The translations under genes were made by a program, and so were the position numbers. DNA of 64,000 nucleotides, taken from contig CAWCYG010000004.1 in the NCBI GenBank assembly GCA_963799815.1, positions 1 to 64,000 of the forward strand, given 5' to 3'. The notes beneath the pieces were generated by a model. That model saw only the letters and a program-made list of their open reading frames with translations, was not told the DNA's origin and made no database searches. Shown one piece after another: positions 33,849 to 41,045 of this stretch; the stretch's first letter is position 1, and every line of letters begins with the position of its first letter. Source of the stretch: JBDTSW01 sp963799815 (GTDB taxonomy: Bacteria; Actinomycetota; Thermoleophilia; Solirubrobacterales; 70-9).

Positions 33849-35111
33849 ATGGTCGAGCAACTTCAACGCCGAGAGCGCCCAGCAGCGATACCTCGCCGCC
33901 CAATCGGAGCGACGGCGCTGGCCGATGGCAAGGGGCGAGACACGGGCACGCCGCGGGTGATCCTGACCGGCGGCGAGTACCTGGGCGGCCTCGCGGCGGT
34001 GCGGGCTCTCAGGGCCGCCGGATATGACCCCTGGGTCGCCGGCAGCAGTAGCGCCAGCTACGCCGGTCGCTCTCGCTCGGCGGGCGGAGTGGTGCCGGTA
34101 CCCGAACCGCACAAGGACGCGGAGGGCTTCAGCAGAGGGCTGGCGGATGCTGCCTCGCGGCTTGGGGCGGTGGCGATTCTGCCGGGCACCGACGGCGCCC
34201 ACCTCGCCCTCGCTTCCCACGCCGACCTGTTCCCGAGCACGGTCGCGCTCGGCACCTGCGCGCTCGAGATCGTGGAGCGCGCGGTTGACAAGGACTGGCT
34301 GCGGCGGGCCACGGCGCCAGCCGGCCTCCAGACCCCCCCGACGGTGTTTGTCACGGCGGCCGACGTCGAACGGGGCGCCGCAGACCTCCGCCTACCAGCG
34401 GTCGTGAAGCCGGCACGCTCGGAGATGCGCGTCGATCACGGGCGGCTCCGGCACTTCCGCGTGCGGCGGGTCGAGAGCCAGGCGGAGCTCGCCGGCGCCC
34501 TGCGCAAGCTCCCGCGGGCACGCGGGCTCGTCCAGCCCTATCTCGACGGACCGATCTTCGGTGTCAACGGCGTCTCGTGGGGGGGCGAAGTGGTGTGCGC
34601 GGTACACCAGACCGCGGACCGCGTCTGGCCTCCGGACTGCGGCGTGGTCTCATACGCCCAGACCGTTCCACCCGATCCGGAGCTTGAGGAAGCCACTCAG
34701 CGCCTCCTCCGTGGGCTGCGCTGGAGTGGCCTCTTCAATCTCCAGTTCATCGAGCGTGACGGTGAGCGCTATGTGATCGACCTCAACCCCCGCGTGTACC
34801 TCTCGCTCGCGCTCGCGTGGCGCGCCGGCCTCAATCTCGCTGCGATCTGGGTCTCGCTCATGCTCGGCGAGCCGGTCTCGGCGCGTGGATATCGCGAGGG
34901 GGTTCGCTTTCGTTCCGAGATTCACGACCTGCGGGCCGTCCTGGCCGCCCTGAGACGGGGAGAGCGCCGGCGCGCCCTGGCGGGACTTGTGCCACGGCGC
35001 GGGACGGCGCACGCACTGTGGTCGGTGAGCGATCCGATGCCCGTCGTTACCGAGCTGGCGCACTTCCGAAGCTGGCTGGGACGGCGGAGCCGGGCGCGAT
35101 TCCACCGGTGA
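33849..35111 (+). CDS. ATP-grasp ligase, carbamoyl-phosphate-synthase-like
   Basis: A 420-residue enzyme. The N-terminal preATP domain has PRVILTGGEYLGGLAAVRAL and AILPGTDGAHLALAS. ATP-grasp starts at DKDWLRRATAPAGLQTPPTV, with LRLPAVVKPARSE as the ATP-binding strand, and ends in the metal site YVIDLNPRVYLSLALAWRAG (N-x-R). The family joins a carboxylate to an amine or thiol using ATP. Substrates unknown; such enzymes often work on peptide-like or modified amino-acid ligation. ATG 33849 was chosen; the upstream codons are leader. It converges on a second ATP-grasp gene (35187). Confidence 0.83.
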   Translation: MVEQLQRRERPAAIPRRPIGATALADGKGRDTGTPRVILTGGEYLGGLAAVRALRAAGYDPWVAGSSSASYAGRSRSAGGVVPVPEPHKDAEGFSRGLADAASRLGAVAILPGTDGAHLALASHADLFPSTVALGTCALEIVERAVDKDWLRRATAPAGLQTPPTVFVTAADVERGAADLRLPAVVKPARSEMRVDHGRLRHFRVRRVESQAELAGALRKLPRARGLVQPYLDGPIFGVNGVSWGGEVVCAVHQTADRVWPPDCGVVSYAQTVPPDPELEEATQRLLRGLRWSGLFNLQFIERDGERYVIDLNPRVYLSLALAWRAGLNLAAIWVSLMLGEPVSARGYREGVRFRSEIHDLRAVLAALRRGERRRALAGLVPRRGTAHALWSVSDPMPVVTELAHFRSWLGRRSRARFHR

Positions 35112-35186
35112 CGCCTGGCTGCATGCATGCTTGCTCACGGCTGCGCCCGTACCCGAGTGGGTTCGGGCGTTAGACGCGCCGTCGGG

Positions 35187-36305
35187 TCACGGGCCGATGC
35201 CGAAGAGGTGACGCAGGATCCTCTCGGAGGCCTCGTGGGAGGGAGCCCCATCGCGCATCCCGTTGATCACGTAGAGGCTCGGGGTGGTGTTGACCTCGTT
35301 GATCACGGCGCCTGCCCCAGTCCGCAGATCGGGGACGATCAGGTCGACCCCCGACAGCACCGGTCCGAGGGCGTTGGCGGCGGCCAGCGCCATGTCGCGA
35401 TGATCCGGAAGGAGGCTTTCGGTCATCTCGACGATCTCGCCACCCTCGTCGGCGTTGCAGACATCGCTGAGCCAGACGTCTCGGCCTTCGGGCGCAACCG
35501 AGGTCGGCCCCAGTCCCTGGCGCCTCAGGATGCGCTTCGCCTCGCCGTCCAGGCTGATCGGGCGCAGCAGCCGGTTCTCGGGGGCGCCCGCTCGCCACAG
35601 CGCGTTCTTGCGCTCCACGAGCGACGCCACGGACGCGTTTCCGTCGCCGGTGACGTGCGCGGGCACCCGGTGGACCGCCCCGATGACAGAGCCCGCCAGG
35701 ACCGTGACCCGCAGGTGCTCGCCCGCGACCTGCTGTTCGACGACGACGCCACGCAGATGGACGGCCGCTCTGGAAAACCCGGCACGGAAGCTGCGCCGCG
35801 TGGTGATGTTCAGGGTGACCCCCGCGCCTCCGGACGTCCCTCGGGCCGGCTTTGTCACGACCGGCTTGTCGAGCTGGGCGAAGAAGCGCTGCGCGCGGTC
35901 GTAGCCGGTCAGCTCGAATGCGGCGGAGGGGGGCACCGGTAGGCCGGCCTCGGCGAGGAGGGCAGCGGTCAGCCCCTTGTCTCCGCAGGCGAAGAAAGGG
36001 ACCAGCGGCTCGAAGGCAAGGTTGGACGCGTAGGCGTACGACACCTCGTCTCCGTGGGTGAGCCTGAGCATGTCGCCGGGCAACCGCTCGACGCCAACCC
36101 CCAGGCGCTCACCCGCCGCCCGCAGGCTGGCGATGTTCAGGTCCGTCGCCGTGGGCACCCCGCCGCTGTCGCGGAACAGCTTGCGGGCGCGGCGGGCATC
36201 AGACACCGCTCGCCGTATCCCCATGTTGACGGCCAATGCCGCGAACGACGCGGATCTCCGACTGCGGTTCGGCAAGCGGGCAGTATCGGCATTTGACTTA
36301 GCCAC
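35187..36305 (-). CDS. ATP-grasp ligase, cyanophycin-synthetase/glutathione-ligase-like
   Basis: A protein of up to 372 residues. Features: GDKGLTAALLAEAGLPVPPS, a strand KPVVTKPARGTSGGAGVTLN (ATP binding), FSRAAVHLRGVVVEQQVAGE, RVTVLAGSVIGAVHRVPAHV and the metal-binding end AGAVINEVNTTPSLYVI. This C-terminal pattern matches cyanophycin synthetase, GshF and related ATP-grasp enzymes joining amino acids. Start GTG 36305 or ATG 36224; the frame remains open to 36485 but that sequence looks non-coding. Unlike cyanophycin synthetase it lacks the Mur-ligase half. Its 3' end faces the carbamoyl-phosphate-like ATP-grasp gene 75 bp away. Confidence 0.8.
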   Translation of the reverse strand: MAKSNADTARLPNRSRRSASFAALAVNMGIRRAVSDARRARKLFRDSGGVPTATDLNIASLRAAGERLGVGVERLPGDMLRLTHGDEVSYAYASNLAFEPLVPFFACGDKGLTAALLAEAGLPVPPSAAFELTGYDRAQRFFAQLDKPVVTKPARGTSGGAGVTLNITTRRSFRAGFSRAAVHLRGVVVEQQVAGEHLRVTVLAGSVIGAVHRVPAHVTGDGNASVASLVERKNALWRAGAPENRLLRPISLDGEAKRILRRQGLGPTSVAPEGRDVWLSDVCNADEGGEIVEMTESLLPDHRDMALAAANALGPVLSGVDLIVPDLRTGAGAVINEVNTTPSLYVINGMRDGAPSHEASERILRHLFGIGP

Positions 36306-36685
36306 GCGCTCATCGACCCGTACTTCGCTGGTCAAGCGTCCCCCAGTTCCGGCGTTCGGGCCTCGTCGGTACGTCAGGCCCAAGGTTATCGCCGCGTCGA
36401 GGACCCGGCGCCGTGAAAACGTTCGTGATGCTCCATCCGACCCCAACCAGTCGACTTGGCGGACGGGCACTCCAGGCGATCCCACGCCTTACTCCTGAGT
36501 CGGCAGCCCTATATGGGAACCTGCTGTAGCGCAACCGGGCCCTCCGAGCCCCGCGTGAGCGCAACCAAGGCCATCCCTGCGGGGCGATGTCACAGGAGAA
36601 CCTGGAGGCGCCTAGTCACCTGCCCTTGCCTTGACACCTTCTTCGTGGGAGCCTTAGCTCGACCCGCGATCACGAGGAGGAGGAG
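36306..36685. other. Intergenic region with a SnoaL start fragment
   Basis: About 380 bp. The left part could encode an N-terminal extension of the ATP-grasp protein but reads as low-complexity. AGCGCAACC appears twice, about 33 bp apart. The truncated SnoaL start (36587) and the purine-rich ribosome site GAGGAGGAGGAG of the GYD gene are on the right. Confidence 0.4.
36587..36634 (+). pseudogene. Truncated SnoaL-like gene start
   Basis: Fifteen codons MSQENLEAPSHLPLP then TGA. The first seven residues and the preceding GGGGCG match the intact SnoaL gene start (31265) and the fragment at 21288; the rest is unrelated. It is a short 5' remnant and not a likely gene. Confidence 0.5.
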
Positions 36686-37006
36686 ATGCCGAAGTATCTG
36701 ATCCAGGCCTCATACACGGTTCCGGGAGAGGAGGGCGTGCGCAGCAAGGGCGGCACCGATCGGCGGGATGCGGTGGCCGAAACCATGCGCAGCGTGGGCG
36801 GTGAGCTCGAGTGCCTTTACTTTGCGTTCGGCGAGCACGACGCTTTCGCGATCGTCGAGCTTCCCGACAACGAGGCCGCCGCGACAGTTTCCCTGATCGA
36901 GAACGCCGCAGGGGGAGCGGCGATAAGGACGACCGTGCTGCTCACACCGGAACAAGTAGACGAGGCGGCGGACCGCGCAGTCAGCTACCGACCGCCGGGA
37001 CTCTAG
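36686..37006 (+). CDS. GYD-domain protein
   Basis: A 106-residue protein beginning MPKYLIQASYTVPGEEGVRS, with VGGELECLYFAFGEHDAFAI and a VDEAADRAVSYRPPG end. This is the GYD (ABM-like ferredoxin) fold, small dimeric proteins of unknown role. ATG 36686 has a very strong purine-rich ribosome site. The next gene (a sigma factor, frameshifted) starts 20 bp after the stop. Confidence 0.85.
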   Translation: MPKYLIQASYTVPGEEGVRSKGGTDRRDAVAETMRSVGGELECLYFAFGEHDAFAIVELPDNEAAATVSLIENAAGGAAIRTTVLLTPEQVDEAADRAVSYRPPGL

Positions 37007-37026
37007 CTAGGCGGCGACCAGGCAGG

Positions 37027-38093
37027 ATGCCGAGCGCAGAACCCAGAGTGGAGCGCGCCCCGCAGTCGGCAGGTCGAAACGGCGACGAGGCTTTTCAGAA
37101 GCTCGCGGAAACCTACCGTTGCGACCTTCACGCGCACTGCTACCGCATGCTCGGCTCGCTGCACGACGCCGACGACGCGACCCAGGACACGCTCGTCCGC
37201 GCCTGGCGAGCTCTACCGCGGTTCCGCGGGCAGAGCGCGTTGCGGACCTGGCTCTACCGCATTGCCACGAACGTCTGCCTCGACATGCTCGCCAAGCGCC
37301 CGAAACGGCTGCTCCCGATCGACTACGGTCCACCGACAGAGTGCGGCGCGGAGTCCCGCGAGACGCCGCGCACCGACGAAGCGTGGATCGAGCCCTACCC
37401 CGACGCCCTCGGTGCCGCCTCCGGGCCGGTCACGCCCGATGCCCGCTACGAGCGCCGGGAGGCGCTCGAACTGGCCTTCGTCGCCGCGCTTCAGCACCTT
37501 CCCCCCGCCAGCGCGCAGTGCTCGTGATCCGCGACGTCCTCGGCTTTTCCGCGAAGGAGGCAGCCGAGGCTCTGGACGCGACCGTCCCCTCCGTCAACGG
37601 CTCCCTGCGGCGGGCTCGCGCGGCGATCGCTGCGCGGCTGCCGGATCAAGACCAGCAGGTGACGCTTCGAGCGCTCGGGGACCGAGAGCTCCGCGAGCGC
37701 GCCACGCGCTTCGCCGACTCGTTCGAGCGCGGCGACGTCCACGGGATCCTCGCGACGCTCGCCGAGGACGCCACGTTCTCGATGCCGCCCTTCGCCGAGT
37801 GGTGTCGAGGCCGAGAGGCGATCGCGAAGTCCTGGCTCATGCCGGGGGGATCGCCGCCGCGGCTTCGCTACCGCTTCACCCGCGCGAACGGGCAGCCGGC
37901 GCTGGGGGTCTATCTGATCGACGCAGGGACCGCTCGCTACGTCCCCCTGGCCCTCGATGTGCTGGCCTTCCGTGGCCGGCTGATCTCGGACGTGGTCGCG
38001 TTCCGGATGCCAGACCTGTTTCCACGGTTCGGCCTTCCGCCCTCGCTCGCGCTTACTCGGACCCCCGGGCTCCCGGCTCGACGTCCGGGGTAG
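37027..38093 (+). pseudogene. SigX5-like (ECF with SnoaL tail) sigma factor, frameshifted in a C-run
   Basis: Frame 1 codes for sigma region 2 (AFQKLAETYRCDLHAHCYRM ... DADDATQDTLVRAWRALPRF) and ends at TGA 37527. Frame 2 resumes with RQRAVLVIRDVLGFSAKEAA (region 4, helix-turn-helix), then a SnoaL-like domain (LLSxERATRFADSFERGDVH-type region) to TAG 38093. Restoring one C in the run C6 at 37501-37506 joins them as LPPRQRAVL, the usual region 4 start. The whole protein would be about 355 residues, the expected size of this sigma-70 subfamily in which the SnoaL domain controls activity. It may be a true mutation or a homopolymer error. The 3' end overlaps the VOC gene. Confidence 0.85.
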
Positions 38094-38478
38094 GGCCGGA
38101 GAAGCCCAGCACGACCCCGCCGGGAGCGCGCACCACCGCGATGCAAACCCCTTCCATGACATTGGTTGGAGGCTGGAGCGACGACGCGCCTTTGGCAAGC
38201 GCGCTCTCATAGCTCGCCCTCGTGTCCTCGACATGAACGGTGGGCGTGCTGCCCGGCTTCTCGTCCGCAGCCGTCGCGCGTATGCCACCCCCGCCCTTGT
38301 CTGAGTAGGCGAACAGGTGGTAGTCACCAGTGGGGCCTTCAAATGGGGGCTGGAACGTCCATCCCAGCACCTCCGCGCACCAGTCCCGAGTCGCCTGCGG
38401 ATCGCCGCTGGCGAACTCGGTGTGTGTAATCCATCCGTAGAGATCGCGGGTGAATTCATGACTCCTCGGCTCCGACAT
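38053..38478 (-). CDS. VOC family (glyoxalase-like) protein
   Basis: A 141-residue protein with two beta-alpha-beta-beta-beta motifs. HTEFASGDPQATRDWCAEVL with W-x-F is the first, and VEDTRASYESALAKGASSL followed by APGGVVLGFSGP is the second. Members bind a metal and act on small molecules or bind drugs. ATG 38478 begins MSEPRSHEF. The 3' end overlaps the frameshifted sigma gene by 41 bp, tail to tail; YCII/VOC proteins are often regulated by that sigma type. Confidence 0.84.
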   Translation of the reverse strand: MSEPRSHEFTRDLYGWITHTEFASGDPQATRDWCAEVLGWTFQPPFEGPTGDYHLFAYSDKGGGGIRATAADEKPGSTPTVHVEDTRASYESALAKGASSLQPPTNVMEGVCIAVVRAPGGVVLGFSGPTPDVEPGARGSE

Positions 38479-38614
38479 TGGAACTCCTCGTTAGTTGTCT
38501 CTATGAGGACTCGACTCGTAGCCGGGCTGGATGGCACCGTTGCCCTCCTTGCTCAGCGCAGCGATCACCGTGTCTCCCCTGGCACGCATTTCCTTCATGG
38601 ACTTAGACCCGTCC

Positions 38615-38659
38615 GGGCCCGGGAATTGACCGGCCACGGCCAACGGTCAGCCCGGGCCC
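38615..38659. repeat. Imperfect inverted repeat in intergenic DNA
   Basis: GGGCCCGGGAATTGACCG and CGGTCAGCCCGGGCCC pair with a 2-base bulge around about 12 bases. It lies between the VOC gene and the serine hydrolase gene, about 70 bp before the latter. It could be a terminator-like structure or an operator. Confidence 0.4.
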
Positions 38660-38729
38660 CCGAGCCGGTCTAATCGGTAGATGGCTTTCACGCACCTGAT
38701 CTTCGAGGTGGCGAGGTGAGCGTCCAGCG

Positions 38730-39896
38730 ATGAGGCGGTGGCCGCGCCGGGTCCTCGTCGTCGCGCTCGGGCTGGCGACGCTGGTCGGCGTCGTCATCGG
38801 CGGCGCCTACCTGCTTCGAGATCATTCAGGCATTGCACGCGCGATCGTCTGGATGGAGGCCGATACGGACGACTACAAGCGGTTTCCCTCGCGCCCGATC
38901 GAGGCCGGGGCCCGGCCCGATCGCTTCCAAGCGGCACCACTCGACCTCGACCGCGAGCAGGTTGCCGGACATGAGCTCATCGAGCTCTTGAGCGCGAGCG
39001 AGACCACCGGGTTCGTGGTGATTAGCGACGACGAGGTGGTCTACGAGCGGTATCTGAACGGAGACTCACGCGATTCGATCCAGACCTCGTTCTCGGTCGC
39101 GAAGTCGTTTGCATCGGCCCTGGTCGGCATCGCGCTCGCAGAGGGTGCCATAGCCGGCGTCGACGACCCGATCACCCGCTATTTGCCCGAGCTCCTCGAG
39201 CGCGACGCGCGCTTCTCGCAGATCACGGTCCAGAACCTCCTGACGATGACCTCCGGGCTTCGCTACGAGGAGAGCGGGCTGCCCTGGGGCGACGACGCCG
39301 AGACCTACTACGCGACCGACTTGCGCGACCTTGCCCTCAGCGACACCGAGGTGGTCGAGGCTCCAGGCGGCCGCTGGCACTACAACAACTACAACCCGCT
39401 GCTCACCGGGATGATCCTCGAGCGTGCGACGGGAGTTCCCGTGGCCGAGTACATGGAGAGGCGGCTTTGGCGACCGATCGGCGCCGAGTTCGACGCCTCC
39501 TGGAGCCTCGACAGCGAGGACAGCGGATTCGAGAAGATGGAGAGTGGGATCAACGCGCGAGCGATCGACTTCGCACGGCTCGGCGTCCTCTACATGCATC
39601 GGGGCCGGTGGCAAGGGCGGCGCGTCGTCCCGCGGTCGTGGGTTGCGAAGTCCACCGCGCCCGCCCCGGCGGCTCCGAACTACGGCTACGGGTGGTGGCT
39701 GGAGCCCCATGGAGCATTCCTCGCCCGCGGCAACCTTGGGCAGTTCGTCTACGTCGATTCGCGCAGCGAGGTCGTCATCGCCCGCTTCGGAGATGGCGAC
39801 GGCGACGTTGACTGGCCGGCCCTGTTCCCCGAGCTCGTCCGCACAGTCGCGGCCCGCAGAGGAGAGGCCGCTGGCGCTCCCGCTCTGGGCTCATGA
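38730..39896 (+). CDS. Beta-lactamase-family serine hydrolase (class C / 6-aminohexanoate type)
   Basis: A 388-residue protein with one N-terminal membrane helix (about residues 7-29), so anchored outside the cell. The S-x-x-K motif is SVAK at 122-125 (Ser nucleophile), the Y-x-N motif is in HYNNYNP at about 214, and a GNLGQFVYVDSR strand replaces the H/K-T-G. The layout fits penicillin-binding-protein-like esterases and amide hydrolases, not a true beta-lactamase. Its last codons overlap the tRNA-Met-like fragment: the stop TGA is inside the CATGA anticodon-like loop. Confidence 0.88.
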   Translation: MRRWPRRVLVVALGLATLVGVVIGGAYLLRDHSGIARAIVWMEADTDDYKRFPSRPIEAGARPDRFQAAPLDLDREQVAGHELIELLSASETTGFVVISDDEVVYERYLNGDSRDSIQTSFSVAKSFASALVGIALAEGAIAGVDDPITRYLPELLERDARFSQITVQNLLTMTSGLRYEESGLPWGDDAETYYATDLRDLALSDTEVVEAPGGRWHYNNYNPLLTGMILERATGVPVAEYMERRLWRPIGAEFDASWSLDSEDSGFEKMESGINARAIDFARLGVLYMHRGRWQGRRVVPRSWVAKSTAPAPAAPNYGYGWWLEPHGAFLARGNLGQFVYVDSRSEVVIARFGDGDGDVDWPALFPELVRTVAARRGEAAGAPALGS

Positions 39897-39930
39897 CCCG
39901 GAGGTCGCGGGCTCAGATCCCGCCCCGCTA
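39885..39930 (+). pseudogene. 3'-half fragment of tRNA-Met, copy 1
   Basis: Anticodon arm CTGGG-CTCATGA-CCCGG, variable AGGTC, T-arm GCGGG-CTCAGAT-CCCGC, and acceptor end CCCGCTA. The 5' half is absent, replaced by the serine hydrolase coding end. The T-loop lost its normal TTC. A terminator follows at once. It looks like a duplicated attachment site or a decayed tRNA. Confidence 0.65.
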
Positions 39931-39936
39931 TTCACG

Positions 39937-39962
39937 AAGCCCCCGCCATCGCGGGGGTTTCG
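39937..39962 (+). terminator. Intrinsic terminator after the tRNA-Met fragment
   Basis: AAGCCCCCGC, loop CATC, GCGGGGGTTT, then CGGGTTT. Stem of seven GC pairs plus flanking A-T. It would end the serine hydrolase transcript. A related terminator with the same tRNA end is at 44531. Confidence 0.75.
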
Positions 39963-39994
39963 GGTTTGAGTGAGCTCCTCTCGATTCGCCTCGG

Positions 39995-40011
39995 GGTACC
40001 ACGGGGGTACC
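39995..40011. repeat. Paired GGTACC sites, 11 bp apart
   Basis: GGTACC at 39995-40000 and 40006-40011, spacer ACGGG. Spacing is identical to the pair at 4282-4298. It lies between two tRNA-Met 3' fragments. Confidence 0.5.
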
Positions 40012-40112
40012 AGCCCGGCTGGGCACAACTTCTTGAACCGCGGATCGGCGTCAACATGACCTCAGCGTGCCTGAGAGCACGTCACAGCAGCGGATAGGCC
40101 CGGCTCGATCAA

Positions 40113-40152
40113 CCTCATAACCCGGAGGTCGCGGTTCAAATCCCGCCACCTA
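40113..40152 (+). pseudogene. 3'-half fragment of tRNA-Met, copy 2
   Basis: CCTCATAACCCGGAGGTC is the anticodon loop and variable arm of an initiator/elongator tRNA-Met; GCGG-TTCAAAT-CCCGC is the T-arm with one base lost. No 5' half precedes it and the acceptor end is altered. It is separated from copy 1 by 182 bp. Confidence 0.65.
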
Positions 40153-40240
40153 TCGGATTTGGGTCGGCCGTATGTGCGCGTCAGCCCCGACGCGCGGTCG
40201 AGCCCAACCAGGATTCTCCGCGAACTATGATCGGCATGCC

Positions 40241-40669
40241 GTGCAGGCCCTTACCGATGACGCCACCGAGCTGCGCCTCGAGCTGCCGCCCGAGCCAACC
40301 AGCGTGCCGCGCGCGCGTCACGCCGTCAGCGAGCTCGCCGGAAAGCTCGGGGCCGAGATCGACTCGGTCGCGCTGGCGGTGAGCGAGGCGGTGGGCAACG
40401 CGGTCCTGCACGCCTTTCGCGGGCGCAACGGCGGGCGGATCTCGGTGCGCGCGGGGGCGGTCGAGACGGACCTGGTGGTCGTGGTGACCGACGACGGCGT
40501 GGGCATGGTCCCGCACGTCGAGAGCCGCGGCCTCGGGATGGGAACCTCGCTGATCACGAGGATGGCGACCGAGGCGAGGTTCCAGTCCTCTCGCGAGGGC
40601 ACCACGGTCACGATGCACTTCGCCCTCCCGGGAGGCGCGCGGGCTGGAGGTGGCGAGAGCGATGCCTGA
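40241..40669 (+). CDS. RsbW-like ATP-binding anti-sigma/serine kinase
   Basis: A protein of about 142 residues consisting of one HATPase_c domain. LRLELPPEPTSVPRARHAVS is the start of the fold; the N-box is VALAVSEAVGNAVLHAFRG and the G1 box VVVVTDDGVGM, the G2 box RGLGMGTSLI. RsbW-type proteins bind sigma factors and phosphorylate a STAS antagonist, exactly the gene that follows (overlap 8 bp). I prefer GTG 40241 because the alternative start at 40172 is inside or very close to the tRNA-like fragment. First gene of a three-gene partner-switching operon. Confidence 0.83.
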   Translation: MQALTDDATELRLELPPEPTSVPRARHAVSELAGKLGAEIDSVALAVSEAVGNAVLHAFRGRNGGRISVRAGAVETDLVVVVTDDGVGMVPHVESRGLGMGTSLITRMATEARFQSSREGTTVTMHFALPGGARAGGGESDA

Positions 40670-41045
40670 GGAGCCCCAGCTCGAGATCGGGATCGAGACG
40701 AGGCCGGTGGACGGCGCGGAGGTGGCGTTCGTCACCCCCAGCGGCGACATCGACCTCTCCACCGCCGACGAGCTGGCCGCGGCGATGGCCTCCCCCGCCT
40801 GCCAGCGCGCGGAGAAGGTCGTGCTCGACCTGCGCGCGGTGCCGTTCATGGACTCGAGCGGCTTTCGGGTGGTGATGATCGCCGTGCGCGACTACGAGCC
40901 GAACTTCGCCGCGGTCATCGCCCCGGACTCAACCGTGGCGAAGCTGGTGGAGCTGGTGGACGCAGGGGGGCGGATCCAGGTCGCAGCCGACGAGGACGAG
41001 GCGCTGCGCAAGCTCGGGGTGGGCGGCACGGATGCCGGAGGCTGA
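40662..41045 (+). CDS. STAS-domain anti-sigma factor antagonist
   Basis: A 127-residue STAS protein. FVTPSGDIDLSTADELAAAM is the first half and VLDLRAVPFMDSSGFRVVMI holds the phospho-acceptor Ser in the DSSG motif. Dephosphorylated STAS protein traps the RsbW-like kinase and frees its sigma factor. ATG 40662 overlaps the kinase stop; the GTG at 40650 is an alternative. Its 3' end overlaps the phosphatase start by 14 bp. Confidence 0.88.
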   Translation: MPEEPQLEIGIETRPVDGAEVAFVTPSGDIDLSTADELAAAMASPACQRAEKVVLDLRAVPFMDSSGFRVVMIAVRDYEPNFAAVIAPDSTVAKLVELVDAGGRIQVAADEDEALRKLGVGGTDAGG

